A stretch of DNA of 64,000 nt from a virus. Shown in pieces: positions 52,116-61,057 of the stretch (position 1 is its first letter; each line of letters begins with the position of its first letter). A model generated the notes under the pieces. It searched no databases and was not told the origin of the DNA. It saw only the letters and a list, made by a program, of their open reading frames with translations. The stretch is taken from positions 1-64,000 of the IMG/VR virus record IMGVR_UViG_3300031997_002780, one strand, 5' to 3'. The translations under genes were made by a program, and so were the position numbers.

Positions 52116-52487
52116 TTATTTAACTGGTTCTTTTCCAGCGTTTGCTTTGGCTTCTGCTCTTTGTTGATTTTTCTCATAACTAAAACCAAACAAAGGTGTA
52201 CCTTTAATGGTGTTGTAAGTAAGTTGACCACCCAAGATTTGAATGACATAACCCAAAATAAATGTAAGTAACTTGAGCCATTCGTTTACATCTGACCATA
52301 CAATAGGTACTTTTAAGAAGTAAACAACTGTTACTGCAAGGAATACAAAGAGGCTGATTCCTTGATACCATTGTTCTGATTGACCATCTTTAATTACACC
52401 AACTTTTTTAAGTACACTTATTAAAATAGAAACAAATGCACCTAATCCGGCTAATCCGGCAATAATCATTAAAATATTTTCTAACAT
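52116..52487 (-). CDS. Three-span membrane protein, holin-like
   Basis: A 123-residue membrane protein. Predicted spans are near residues 5-26 (ILMIIAGLAGLGAFVSILISVL), 44-60 (GISLFVFLAVTVVYFLK) and 71-91 (KLLTFILGYVIQILGGQLTY); the C-terminus is polar and basic. Size and topology match phage holins, but it lies 29 kb from the endolysin gene in the late operon, before the tape measure. It may instead be a virion or injection protein. AAGGAGAATAAAAA precedes ATG. Confidence 0.6.
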   Translation of the reverse strand: MLENILMIIAGLAGLGAFVSILISVLKKVGVIKDGQSEQWYQGISLFVFLAVTVVYFLKVPIVWSDVNEWLKLLTFILGYVIQILGGQLTYNTIKGTPLFGFSYEKNQQRAEAKANAGKEPVK

Positions 52488-52525
52488 TTTTTTATTCTCC
52501 TTTTTTAAATAAGTATTTTATTTTT

Positions 52526-53731
52526 TTATGTAAGTTTACTTCTATCAAATCCAAACGATGGCATAGTTTTATCTGTCAAACTCATATAAAAAGACGTTCC
52601 TTTTCTTTGTCTTTCGAATATATTATTATCATAAGTAATCATATCATATCTTTTCGTATATAAATTTTGTAATGTTTTAAATGTTTGCATCATCGGATTA
52701 ATTTTATTACGACTTAAAGCTCCTCCCTCAAATGTTGCATAAAAATCTAAATTTTCCATAGATATTTTAAAAGTTTCTTGAACTGTAATTTTTCCGCTTA
52801 CTTCTACGGTTTCAAAATCAGAAGTTAATCTTTCAAATCTAACAATTGGACCCGGGCTTGTGGAAGTATCTTTTAGATAATCTCCGGAATTCGGTATAAA
52901 ATGTTTTTGAGGAGATGTCATTGCTTCTGCTATTCCTCTTTTTACTAATTTTCTTATTTCTCTTATTTTAAGTTCTACATATAGCGCCATTGCGACAAAA
53001 ACATATTGTCTAGATATCGCAGTACCTCCCGGAGAATATGGTTCGGAAATTATCAGTAAAAGATTTTTCATTTTTATATATAATTCTAGTAGAGCCATTG
53101 CTTCCATTTTTTCTGCTTCTAATAGTATATCTCTTGCTTTTTCAATACTTGGTTCTGATTCATCGATTATCATTGCTATTGTGTAGGAAGCAACTTTTAT
53201 TTCTCCGGCTCTTTGTGTTTCTTTTATTTCTGCAACTCCGGGAATATCCGGTAATGGACTATTTCCAGGACTACTTACATTATTAAAAATTAATACATCT
53301 TGAAAAAAATTTCCCAGTTGTTGCTTGTTAATTGGAACATCCCCTAGGAATTTTATAATCCCTTTATCAGTTTCATAACTTATTTGCTTACTGGGTAATC
53401 CGGTTTTTTCATCTACAGCTAGTGTATATACTCCTTTTGCCGCAGCATTTCCCGCTGCTGTTTCTAACATGTTTTTAATTATTGTAAATTTATCCTCTAC
53501 AGCTTTTGCCACATCGTTAGGAACATTCGCAGCCCCAAATAAATCCTTTGCTACCAAAGACATATTACCAGAATATTTCTTATACGTAGAATCTACTGTA
53601 TCTTCTTGTATATCTTGGATAAAATCTACAATATCTTTAGAAGTAAGACCTTTTCCTAATCCGTATTTCATTGCTTCCGATATTCTTTCTTTATGAGTAA
53701 AAAATGGATTTCCTACTTCAATATTCATCAT
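52526..53731 (-). CDS. Probable virion or assembly protein
   Basis: A 401-residue protein of unknown family. The first half is helical and charged; hydrophobic helices occur near 212-235 (LELYIKMKNLLLIISEPY) and 240-255, but no clear membrane span is certain. The C-terminal part ends FGFDRSKLT. Its place between the tail-chaperone genes and the membrane protein suggests a tail assembly or minor tail role. AGGAGGTAAAATATT precedes the ATG. It is not recognised. Confidence 0.55.
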   Translation of the reverse strand: MMNIEVGNPFFTHKERISEAMKYGLGKGLTSKDIVDFIQDIQEDTVDSTYKKYSGNMSLVAKDLFGAANVPNDVAKAVEDKFTIIKNMLETAAGNAAAKGVYTLAVDEKTGLPSKQISYETDKGIIKFLGDVPINKQQLGNFFQDVLIFNNVSSPGNSPLPDIPGVAEIKETQRAGEIKVASYTIAMIIDESEPSIEKARDILLEAEKMEAMALLELYIKMKNLLLIISEPYSPGGTAISRQYVFVAMALYVELKIREIRKLVKRGIAEAMTSPQKHFIPNSGDYLKDTSTSPGPIVRFERLTSDFETVEVSGKITVQETFKISMENLDFYATFEGGALSRNKINPMMQTFKTLQNLYTKRYDMITYDNNIFERQRKGTSFYMSLTDKTMPSFGFDRSKLT

Positions 53732-53786
53732 AATATTTTACCTCCTTATAACTATAATTTACAAGAAGGTCCATAAAATTATCCTT

Positions 53787-53999
53787 TTAAAAGGCTAAAT
53801 CATCTTCTTGTCTGCGTATCCTTTTTTGCTCCATTTCTCTTTCATACCCACAATTTTTATTAGAACAAGCAATGTATTCTTCAGCAACAACAACAGGAAT
53901 TCCATTTCTTATTTCACTTATGTCTCTCACTCTAATTTGAAGTATGCTCTTACATTCCGGACAACGTTCACTAAGGGAACGCTTTAGTCTGCCTATCAT
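53787..53999 (-). CDS. Small zinc-ribbon protein
   Basis: A 70-residue protein with CPECKS near residue 13 and CSNKNCGYE near residue 46, a four-Cys zinc ribbon, and a basic C-terminal helix. It starts 2 bases after the upstream stop. Its place after the chaperone-type gene invites a frameshift product, but the frames do not connect by a -1 shift. Function unknown. Confidence 0.6.
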   Translation of the reverse strand: MIGRLKRSLSERCPECKSILQIRVRDISEIRNGIPVVVAEEYIACSNKNCGYEREMEQKRIRRQEDDLAF

Positions 54000-54000
54000 T

Positions 54001-54600
54001 TTATTCCTTTTTTATCCCATCATTCAGTTCGTCTATTAAAGGTTGCTCTATAGAAGCTAAATCAGAAGGGTTTCTCATGATATTAGCTTTTTCTAAATCA
54101 TCAATAAGTCCCATTCCAACATTTTGTAATTCCTTAATATCGTCCGGGGAAATCTTGTTTATTTGGTCTATAAATCCTTCGGCTTTTGCTAATAAATCAG
54201 AAAGAACTTTTCCGAGTGAGTTGTCTAACTTTTCTTGTTCTTTTACTTCATAAACAACTTCGTCTAATCTTCTTTTAAAATTCCAATAATTAGTAATTTC
54301 TCTAGTTATCATTTCCCAAAGTTTATCATCGACGTATATATTATTATCCACATCACTCATGTCAATGTTTGTGTTGAGTTGGATAATATAAAACATTAAC
54401 CTACATTCTGCTTCAAAAACATGATATTTAGTTTTTTCTACCACAATTTCAGTTATGTCTCCAAAGAAATCTTTAATATATTCGTTGATTAAAAGTACTT
54501 CTTCTGAAAAATCGATAAATGGGTTTATTTCTATACTTACCCCATCATATTCAATTATTTTGTTTTCCGGAGTTTTTATCTCCAATTTAACCTTATCCAT
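54001..54600 (-). CDS. Probable tail assembly chaperone
   Basis: A 199-residue acidic helical protein. The N-terminal part (VKLEIKTPENKIIEYDGVSIEINPFIDF) is a beta-rich start followed by helices, as in tail assembly chaperones, and it lies after the tail tube and before the tape measure as these do. A heptamer A AAA AAG stands right before its stop, but a -1 shift gives only three codons more. No specific family match can be shown. Confidence 0.5.
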   Translation of the reverse strand: MDKVKLEIKTPENKIIEYDGVSIEINPFIDFSEEVLLINEYIKDFFGDITEIVVEKTKYHVFEAECRLMFYIIQLNTNIDMSDVDNNIYVDDKLWEMITREITNYWNFKRRLDEVVYEVKEQEKLDNSLGKVLSDLLAKAEGFIDQINKISPDDIKELQNVGMGLIDDLEKANIMRNPSDLASIEQPLIDELNDGIKKE

Positions 54601-54614
54601 TATTTCTCCATTTT

Positions 54615-54662
54615 TTTAAAAAAGATAAAAAATACACCGTCATTTTTCAATGACGGTGTATT
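54615..54662 (-). terminator. Rho-independent terminator
   Basis: On the - strand AATACACCGTCATT and its complement (54631-54644, 54649-54662) form a 14-bp stem with a 4-base loop, followed by TTTTTTATCTTTTTT. It lies between the 135-residue structural gene (ends 54674) and the chaperone-type gene. Confidence 0.9.
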
Positions 54663-54673
54663 CTTATATGTTA

Positions 54674-55081
54674 TTATGTTCCGTAAGCAATCCAAGATAC
54701 AAGGGCATAGTGTGCCGCCATGCTTCCTGAAGCTGCAATCAAAGGTGTCCAGCTTGCGCTAGTAACCATCCAAGACGAGACCCAAATAACCCCCGCAACA
54801 CTACCTGTAGTAGCCGTAACCTTACTGTGTATGTTTGTAGGACTTCCCGATAACTCAGCTACAACCCCGAGAACAGTTGATAATCCTGTAACTATTGGTA
54901 TAACTGGACCACTCGGGGTAAAAGACCCACTGATAATCCTTTTATAGCCAGATACGCTACTTCCAGAAATAACTATACTTCCAGAAGTTACTAAAGCATC
55001 TAATACACTCCCTAGCGCTACATCTTGTGCGGCGCTCATGGAGTTATTCAAATTTGTAATTTGTGTTGAAGTTAAAGCCAT
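54674..55081 (-). CDS. Small structural or decoration-type protein
   Basis: A 135-residue Ser/Ala/Val-rich protein with no charged core motif. GLSTVLGVVAELSGSP and VSSWMVTSASWTPLIAASGSMAAHYALVSWIAYG form alternating strands like a small beta-sandwich seen in phage decoration or tail proteins. It is bracketed by the tail tube gene and a strong terminator, consistent with high expression. Which virion part it joins is not known. Confidence 0.6.
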   Translation of the reverse strand: MALTSTQITNLNNSMSAAQDVALGSVLDALVTSGSIVISGSSVSGYKRIISGSFTPSGPVIPIVTGLSTVLGVVAELSGSPTNIHSKVTATTGSVAGVIWVSSWMVTSASWTPLIAASGSMAAHYALVSWIAYGT

Positions 55082-55101
55082 AATTTAATCCTCCTTTATA
55101 A

Positions 55102-55395
55102 TTAGCTTTTAGATACATAAATAATATCGCCAGCTTTTAATTTCTTATTTTTATATTCTTCCGGGATAGCGATTTCTGTTCCGCTTCCATTGCTATCAAT
55201 CCCATAAAATCCCGCAGAATCGACTCTAAGAATTGTAAAGGGAAATTTATCAGATGTAGGTTTTGATTCTACAGATTTTTCAATTTCTTCTATTACTTCT
55301 TCACTTTCTTTCAAATCGAAAACAGGTTCAACGGGAAATTCTATACTTTCTTTTTCTCTATTGTCTATATTTTCTTCAATATTCTTTTTTGGCAT
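55102..55395 (-). CDS. Hypothetical acidic protein with C-terminal beta domain
   Basis: A 97-residue protein. The first half is charged and disordered-looking (Glu, Lys rich), the second half (FPFTILRVDSAGFYGIDSNGSGTEIAIPEEYKNKKLKAGDIIYVSKS) is a small beta-barrel-like domain ending with a GDIIYV turn. It follows the tail tube gene. Possibly a minor tail or capsid component; unknown. Confidence 0.55.
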   Translation of the reverse strand: MPKKNIEENIDNREKESIEFPVEPVFDLKESEEVIEEIEKSVESKPTSDKFPFTILRVDSAGFYGIDSNGSGTEIAIPEEYKNKKLKAGDIIYVSKS

Positions 55396-55415
55396 TTTGT
55401 TTTCCTTAATATAGA

Positions 55416-55438
55416 AGGGGTAGTTTTATTCTACCCCT
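55416..55438 (-). terminator. Stem-loop after the tail tube gene
   Basis: AGGGGTAG (55416-55423) pairs with CTACCCCT (55431-55438), 8 bp, 7-base loop; on the - strand it is followed by TCTATATT, a weak U-run. It may be a partial terminator or a 3'-end stabiliser of tail tube mRNA. Confidence 0.65.
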
Positions 55439-55442
55439 ATTA

Positions 55443-56495
55443 TTATGCGGCAACTGTAACTCCGACATACCCGATAATTGTAGAAGCCGACGTAGCTGAA
55501 GCCGATATAACAACCGAGCCAGCCGCCAATGCTACAACTGAACCACTATGAGGTGCAGCACTTACGCAACTCGCAGCAGTGGAGCTAAAAGAAAGATATA
55601 CATTAGGAACTTTAAAAGCGCTCCCTGTATAAGGAATAGCATAAACCACAAAGGTTTTACTTTCACCAACTGTTAATGAAACATTTCCACCTGAAAAAGA
55701 TAATGACGAAATATTATCATACCAGTTTGTATTATCTATAATTTCAGTAATTGTAGCATAGTATGAATCAACTGTACATGCATCTGCACCTGTAGCGGTT
55801 GGTGTATAAGCAAGAGCCGTACCAGTAAGCGGTGTATTGGATACACCATCAGCTTTCATGGAGATTGTAAAAGCTCCTGAAAGTTGTGCTCTAGGTACAA
55901 TAATTTGTACCATACCAATCTTATTTGTAGTAACATCAGCAGAATTCAACTGAGTTTCCATAACCAATTTCAAAACTTGTGGAATCATACTTGCTTTGAT
56001 GGTGATACTTTTTCCAGCACTTACGTTTGCTGTAAGATAACGTACACACCAATTTCCACTTGTTTCAGTTCCTACAACAGGAAAACTTCCTATTGAACCA
56101 CTGAATGTAACTCGTTGGGTAACACCCAAAGGAGAAGTTGCCCAACCATATATGGTTGTACCTGTGAACGCTAAAGGTATTTCACTAACAGAACCAGAAC
56201 TACCTTGAACTGCTATGGTTTCTTGCACATAATAGTTACCAAGTTCATATGTACCACCCACTGTTGCTCCAACTAATTCTAGATTCCATTGCGCTTCTGT
56301 TAAGTTAAATTTCATTTCCGCAGTGTGATAGTAAGTATAAAGCAATTGATTACCACGTCCACCACGAACAGGTGCTGAACCTAGAGAAACTTCGATAGAA
56401 CTGTCTAGCAGTGTCTTTGCTACGAAAAGCAGATTATCATCGTTGTCATACCCAAAAACGTCTGCGACACTTGTCAAGAATTTCTTTATAGCCAT
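55443..56495 (-). CDS. Major tail tube protein with Ig-like C-terminal domain
   Basis: A 350-residue protein. The N-terminal 260 residues carry a tail-tube-type beta-barrel (FLTSVADVFGYDNDDNLLFVAKTLLDSSIEVSLGSAPVRGG, RVTFSGSIGSFPV, ADGVSNTPLTGTALAY). Residues about 265-350 are a Big2/Ig-like decoration domain (SLSFSGGNVSLTVGESKTFVVYAIP, SGSVVALAAGSVVISASATSA). It forms the tail tube that carries DNA. A hairpin just downstream fits strong expression. AGGAGGTTTAAA precedes ATG. Confidence 0.8.
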   Translation of the reverse strand: MAIKKFLTSVADVFGYDNDDNLLFVAKTLLDSSIEVSLGSAPVRGGRGNQLLYTYYHTAEMKFNLTEAQWNLELVGATVGGTYELGNYYVQETIAVQGSSGSVSEIPLAFTGTTIYGWATSPLGVTQRVTFSGSIGSFPVVGTETSGNWCVRYLTANVSAGKSITIKASMIPQVLKLVMETQLNSADVTTNKIGMVQIIVPRAQLSGAFTISMKADGVSNTPLTGTALAYTPTATGADACTVDSYYATITEIIDNTNWYDNISSLSFSGGNVSLTVGESKTFVVYAIPYTGSAFKVPNVYLSFSSTAASCVSAAPHSGSVVALAAGSVVISASATSASTIIGYVGVTVAA

Positions 56496-56528
56496 AATTT
56501 TAAACCTCCTGTATTTTTTTAATAAATG

Positions 56529-57317
56529 CTATTTTTTAGCACTGTCGAATGATACTTTATCTTGCATTTCTTGCAAGTCTATAGTAACATCATCGTACTC
56601 ATTTTTATCGTCTAAATCTGTTAACCAGTGTTTAATAAACGACTTATCTTTGAACTCAACCATCCCCGACATACTTGCTCCTAGATAAATTTTATAGTGT
56701 ATTAGATTATCCATTCTCCTTATGCTCTTTATAAATTTCCTTATGCTCATAGAGTATATATATTCATGAGTCCATCCTGTTGAAACAGAAAGAGAGATAA
56801 TATAATCTTCAATAGATGCAACCCCTGTACCAGCTATTTTTCTTTTAAATTCTCTGGCTTTTTCCATAGAATCCCTAACTTCTTTAGAAATATTTTCGTC
56901 TATTAAGTCTACAAGATTTTGTGTTGCTATTATTTCTTTTATTTTATCAAAATCATCAGATGTATATTTCTCTTCTTTAATAAGGAAAAAGGGTTTCTTT
57001 GTTTCATCGTCGTATCTATATCTTTTTATGCTTTCTTGTATTTCTGTAAATGTATCATCTTCTTTCAGACACATTGCCAATAGCCTATCGAACCATATTA
57101 GGTAAGGATAATCTACTGGATTTTTTTCAGTAATATTAAAAACATATTCCATATAAGTCATTGAGATTATTTCCGGGTTGGGGATGCTATTTTTATCTAT
57201 ATTTAAGCATTGAGAATAAATATTAAAGAGTATATAGTCTTTTACTGTTACCGGATATATATTTATATTTTTATACGGAATAGGTAAATCATAAGTAATA
57301 TAATATGAAATATCCAT
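56529..57317 (-). CDS. Hypothetical tail-region protein
   Basis: A 262-residue protein of unknown family, mostly helical after a 20-residue beta-start (DISYYITYDLPIPYKNINIYPVTVKDY). A conserved-looking segment is SIRRMDNLIHYKIYLGASMSGMVEFKD near residue 205. It lies between a tail completion-like gene and the tail tube gene, so a role in tail assembly or chaperoning is likely. No catalytic motif; the order suggests a chaperone-like function but this is unproven. Confidence 0.55.
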   Translation of the reverse strand: MDISYYITYDLPIPYKNINIYPVTVKDYILFNIYSQCLNIDKNSIPNPEIISMTYMEYVFNITEKNPVDYPYLIWFDRLLAMCLKEDDTFTEIQESIKRYRYDDETKKPFFLIKEEKYTSDDFDKIKEIIATQNLVDLIDENISKEVRDSMEKAREFKRKIAGTGVASIEDYIISLSVSTGWTHEYIYSMSIRKFIKSIRRMDNLIHYKIYLGASMSGMVEFKDKSFIKHWLTDLDDKNEYDDVTIDLQEMQDKVSFDSAKK

Positions 57318-57321
57318 ATTT

Positions 57322-57882
57322 TTATGCCGAGTAAGTTGAGAATATTATTTGTTTTCCACCAAACGGTATTTGACCAGCTTGGAATAAGCGAGAACTTTGG
57401 TCAATCATCCTATCTATAGCCATCAAGCCCAATATACCTATATTTACACCATTGAATAAAGCAAGAAGTTCTCCCGCAATTGTATCAATTCTAGTAGTAT
57501 AATTAGACAAATGATTTATTTTATAATGGGAAAATATTTCCATGCTTACTTCAATAACACCAATAGTACGATTATAACCCATAGCGTAATGCGGCATTAT
57601 TCTTACCAATGTTACTTCTTCTACTAAAACATCGGGTTGTTTCCCATCCATAAAAACATTATATTTTGAACTATCTTGTTGTCCAGCATATATTAGAGCC
57701 GCTTTTTCTTCTTGTGTTAAATCTGGTTTATTCCAAGCATCAGGGCTAGTATATTTCAATAATTTCCAAACTGATTCATTATTATCCATCATGTGTTTTA
57801 TACAAGTATACGATATTTGGTTAAAACGTTGAAAATCATTATAGGCTATAAACCCGATGTCTTGTGTTGGTATATTTGGCAT
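57322..57882 (-). CDS. Probable tail completion or head-tail joining protein
   Basis: A 186-residue protein located between the neck genes and the tail tube gene, the usual place of tail completion (Ttc) or joining proteins. Strands such as KQPDVLVEEVTLVRIMPHY and TIGVIEVSMEIFSHYKI with a helix between resemble this fold. GGAGAAAAACA precedes ATG. Assignment rests mainly on gene order. Confidence 0.55.
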   Translation of the reverse strand: MPNIPTQDIGFIAYNDFQRFNQISYTCIKHMMDNNESVWKLLKYTSPDAWNKPDLTQEEKAALIYAGQQDSSKYNVFMDGKQPDVLVEEVTLVRIMPHYAMGYNRTIGVIEVSMEIFSHYKINHLSNYTTRIDTIAGELLALFNGVNIGILGLMAIDRMIDQSSRLFQAGQIPFGGKQIIFSTYSA

Positions 57883-57894
57883 TGTTTTTCTCCT

Positions 57895-59223
57895 TTAAGC
57901 AGTATCAAATTGCCATGCTCCACGTAAGAAAATATCAAACGATTTTGGAGCTACAACGGAACCAGTTGTGCATTGTACTGTCAGGTGAGATGTTAAATCT
58001 TTTAACATATTTGTAACTTTAAAGTGATTTCCATCAGTTTGAGAAAATATATAACTAGTAGATGGAACATTACTACCGCTACATGTAATAATAAACGAAC
58101 CAGACGATTGAATATTATTTTCATATAGATAAACTGAATATGTTCTATTAGTTCCCTCTAGAATATAATTTGTATTTGGACTGATTAGTATATTGTTATT
58201 CATTGTTGGGCTAGCACTAACAGTCACCCAACAAGTATCACTTGCTGGATTTCCATAGACAGAAGCCGTTATTGTGCAATTTCCATTTGTGTTGAAAGCA
58301 ACAAGAGTACTTCCGCTGCTTCCACTAACGGAAGCCACTGTAGGGTTAGAGCTTTTCCATTCTATTGCTCTTATAACACTGTCTCCATTATAAATAACAT
58401 TTGCATTTAATTGTATTGCCCCAGTGGGGGAACCTGATATACTCCCACTATTTAAAGTAACATGATAAACATTAGTATGTACATCACAAATACCGTTAAC
58501 AATATCATCCAATTCCTCATTAAGAAAATTAGCAATTAAATCTAATGTTAGTATGTGAGCACTGTTATTGTCATAAGTTGTAACATTTGTAAAGTCATTT
58601 ATACCTGTTCCTGTCACTTTATAACATACCCAATGTTCAGGATTTCCAAACAAGAACCTTTGGTTTTCATTTATTTTACCACTTCGCTCATTTAATTGAG
58701 TTATAATATGTAAAAATCCACCGGGAGTTGGGAAAGGCGAACCTTGTGTAATATAATCTCTTGGTTCTTTTACCAGATATTCTATAGCACAAGGTTCTTC
58801 ATAATAAACACCTGTTGCTTCATCAATCCATCTAAGTGTATTATTACACCTTCTAATTGTGCATGTTGCTGCTATATTTTTGATTACTTCGGTGTTTATA
58901 ACTATCCAAGTGTTATTATCAAATATATAGCGTAGTCCTAAATCTAATTGATGATTTAGGTCAGGAAACAAAACTGTTTTCCAGTCGTCTCCAAGTTTTA
59001 AACCAGTTTCTGCGTTGATAACATGATTTATACGAACATCCATGTTAGCATATTTTTCAGTACCTATTCCTGTTTCTTCTCGAATAGTCCACCAACTTGA
59101 AGAGTTATAAAATTGTTCATTAAGAGTTTGTTGGAATAAATCAATATATTGTTGTTTAGGGTTTTCCCCTTTTTTTGCTCCTGCATACATTGAAGCGGGG
59201 ATGGATTTATATTCATAAGTCAT
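57895..59223 (-). CDS. Neck or head-tail joining protein with Ig-like domains
   Basis: A 442-residue protein. The first 250 residues are a mixed alpha/beta joining domain; residues about 265-345 and 350-440 look like Big2/Ig-like domains (GAIQLNANVIYNGDSVIRAIEWKSSNPTVASVSG, TITASVYG; YILEGTNRTYSVYLYENN). Ig-like domains on phage structural proteins usually stick out and bind sugars weakly. The start at 59223 follows GGGGGTG; a longer frame from 59268 would overlap the previous gene and lacks a ribosome binding site. Confidence 0.65.
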   Translation of the reverse strand: MTYEYKSIPASMYAGAKKGENPKQQYIDLFQQTLNEQFYNSSSWWTIREETGIGTEKYANMDVRINHVINAETGLKLGDDWKTVLFPDLNHQLDLGLRYIFDNNTWIVINTEVIKNIAATCTIRRCNNTLRWIDEATGVYYEEPCAIEYLVKEPRDYITQGSPFPTPGGFLHIITQLNERSGKINENQRFLFGNPEHWVCYKVTGTGINDFTNVTTYDNNSAHILTLDLIANFLNEELDDIVNGICDVHTNVYHVTLNSGSISGSPTGAIQLNANVIYNGDSVIRAIEWKSSNPTVASVSGSSGSTLVAFNTNGNCTITASVYGNPASDTCWVTVSASPTMNNNILISPNTNYILEGTNRTYSVYLYENNIQSSGSFIITCSGSNVPSTSYIFSQTDGNHFKVTNMLKDLTSHLTVQCTTGSVVAPKSFDIFLRGAWQFDTA

Positions 59224-59224
59224 A

Positions 59225-59683
59225 TTACACCCCCGAGAATGATTGGGTATACCAATCAGTCCAGTCATTTCTTTTATAACTATAATCTTGTAATAGCTGA
59301 GAACATTGTTCTTTTACTATGTTTAGATGATTTGATTTTTCTCTTAGATTTTGTGCTTCAGAAGCTATCTTAAAATCTCGGTCAGTTATATGCAAATTTA
59401 GTTGGGTTATATCTCCCACAACCTTTTGGAGCCAATATCTCATCATTAGCGTAGCTAAGATGGTTTTATTGTCCCGGCTTAATTCAGCCGGGAATTCTTT
59501 TGTGGTATTATTGTAATTTAGGTCTTGGTCACATACTTTAAAATCTACAATTGCAAAATCTAACCATTTTTGTAGATAATCTTCAAAATCCGGGAGAGAT
59601 GTATTAAACAAATCTATGAGCCTATAATCAGTAACAGTCATAAGAAAATAATCGTAAATCTCAGATAAACTTGTATTAGCCAT
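59225..59683 (-). CDS. Head-tail connector-type protein
   Basis: A 152-residue mainly helical protein. The start is the ATG at 59683 behind GGAGGCGAAA; the frame also opens at 59695 without such a site. Helices such as FEDYLQKWLDFAIVDF and the linker IYDYFLMTVTDYRLI are typical of small connectors that bind the portal. It follows the endonuclease gene inserted after the 216-residue head gene. Inferred from gene order and helical content. Confidence 0.6.
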   Translation of the reverse strand: MANTSLSEIYDYFLMTVTDYRLIDLFNTSLPDFEDYLQKWLDFAIVDFKVCDQDLNYNNTTKEFPAELSRDNKTILATLMMRYWLQKVVGDITQLNLHITDRDFKIASEAQNLREKSNHLNIVKEQCSQLLQDYSYKRNDWTDWYTQSFSGV

Positions 59684-60362
59684 TTTCGCCTCCATATGAA
59701 AAGTTAAGCGGATTGCTTAAATTATTTGTGATTATATAAGAATCATATGCTTTTGCTGCATCTTCTTCTTTTTCATAAATTCCTATATATTTACTTTTTC
59801 CATTTAAACATATTCCAGCGACCCATTTGTTATTGGGTTTTTTAAAACATACGCCTAAAAACTTAGAAGAGGTGATTTTTCTTTTCTTTCCAAAAAAAGG
59901 ATTATTATTTTTAGAAATATCTGCGTGATTTTTAGATATATTTTTTTTATGCTCCTCTGAAAAAACTTTTCCTTTGGAAGATTTTGACATTCTCTCTTTT
60001 GTTTCTGCCGAATGGATTTTTCCTGTTCTAGATTTTGACATCTTTTCTTTTGTTTCTTTAGAATGTCTTCCGTTCCTTCCCGCTGTTTTTATATTATATC
60101 CTTTATCCGGATTAAGAGTATCGTAGGCAATAATCCAATAATTTTCCATTAAATCTAAAAGATTTTCATTACATTCTTGAATAATAGAAAATTTAAAATT
60201 TTCTTTACCATACCTATTATATGCTTTTTGGAGGTGATTATTTCTATGTCTATTATATTTCAAACTATTTCTATGTCTTATTATTCTATTACTAATATCA
60301 ATAGCTTGACCGACATACTTCTTATTGTTCACAGTATTTTCGATACAATAGATGCCAATCAT
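59676..60362 (-). CDS. GIY-YIG homing endonuclease (head-neck gap)
   Basis: A 228-residue endonuclease. The nuclease domain (residues 3-90) has GIYCIENTVNNKKYVG, IIRHRNSLKY and YGKENF. Two NUMOD3 motifs follow (SKETKEKMSKSRTGK, SAETKERMSKSSKGK, SEEHKKNISKNH), then an AP2-like domain (KWVAGICLNGKSKYIG...AYDSYIITN). Its last codons (GGENG) contain the ribosome binding site for the connector gene, so insertion preserved downstream translation. The broken gene at 5883-6257 ends in the same AP2-like domain. Confidence 0.88.
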   Translation of the reverse strand: MIGIYCIENTVNNKKYVGQAIDISNRIIRHRNSLKYNRHRNNHLQKAYNRYGKENFKFSIIQECNENLLDLMENYWIIAYDTLNPDKGYNIKTAGRNGRHSKETKEKMSKSRTGKIHSAETKERMSKSSKGKVFSEEHKKNISKNHADISKNNNPFFGKKRKITSSKFLGVCFKKPNNKWVAGICLNGKSKYIGIYEKEEDAAKAYDSYIITNNLSNPLNFSYGGENG

Positions 60363-60382
60363 TTGACCTCCTTTTGATTATT

Positions 60383-61033
60383 TTATTGTTGTTGGTTCTG
60401 TTCAACCAATTCTTCTGCTAAAGCTTTCTCTTCTTCTGCTTTTTGTGCAATATCAATTTTTGATAATCTGGAAATTCTATCTACAGTATACAAATTTACA
60501 GAGCCAGAGTCATTCTTTACTTTTTCAATAAGCAATTGTACAATTACTTTTTGCTGATTTGAATTGGATGAATTATAAAGGTCGATACAATATTCTGTGT
60601 TTATATTGTTTAGTATTTCTTCTATTTTTTCCTTTGTTAATATTTTGGAGTAAACTTCATCCAGACCATGCTGGCGTATAACTAACGGGTCAAGTATATA
60701 AAAATATCCTGATTCCATGAAAGTTCGATTGACTTCTATTATATCTACCAAATCTTTATAAAGAATGTTTTTCACTTCCCCAAACTTGGTAAATTTTTTA
60801 ACATCTCCCTGCCCACCTTCTTTAGTTGATAGGTTTAACCTATAAGGCAAAAGGCTCATAACAGGTACATAATCGTCTAGCAGAACTTTATTTCTTCCAG
60901 TTTCTATTGTACGTTTTCCCATTTCTGGTTCTACGGTATCAATGGTTGGTTCTAATTCGGCTAGTCTTGCTTTCAAAGCTTCGACTTCTTTTTTTTCGTC
61001 GGCTGAAAGCTGTGTAGATGATTTTTTGTTCAT
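60383..61033 (-). CDS. Hypothetical head or connector protein
   Basis: A 216-residue protein, helical and charged at both ends (KKEVEALKARLAELEPTID at the start; EEEKALAEELVEQNQQQ at the end), with a middle that has YRLNLSTKEGGQGDVKKFTKFGEVKNILYKDL. Placed directly after the major capsid gene and before neck genes, it is probably a head protein. No motif recognised. AAGGAGAAAAATG gives a good start. Confidence 0.6.
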   Translation of the reverse strand: MNKKSSTQLSADEKKEVEALKARLAELEPTIDTVEPEMGKRTIETGRNKVLLDDYVPVMSLLPYRLNLSTKEGGQGDVKKFTKFGEVKNILYKDLVDIIEVNRTFMESGYFYILDPLVIRQHGLDEVYSKILTKEKIEEILNNINTEYCIDLYNSSNSNQQKVIVQLLIEKVKNDSGSVNLYTVDRISRLSKIDIAQKAEEEKALAEELVEQNQQQ

Positions 61034-61057
61034 TTTTCTCCTTAATATTTTTTAGGA

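Noticed and set aside
53999-54020. A -1 frameshift site (A AAA AAG at 54013-54007) at the end of the chaperone-type gene, as in tail assembly chaperone pairs
   Set aside because: A -1 slip adds three codons then TGA and does not enter the frame of the zinc-ribbon gene at 53999, which would need +1 or -2. It may be chance in AT-rich DNA.
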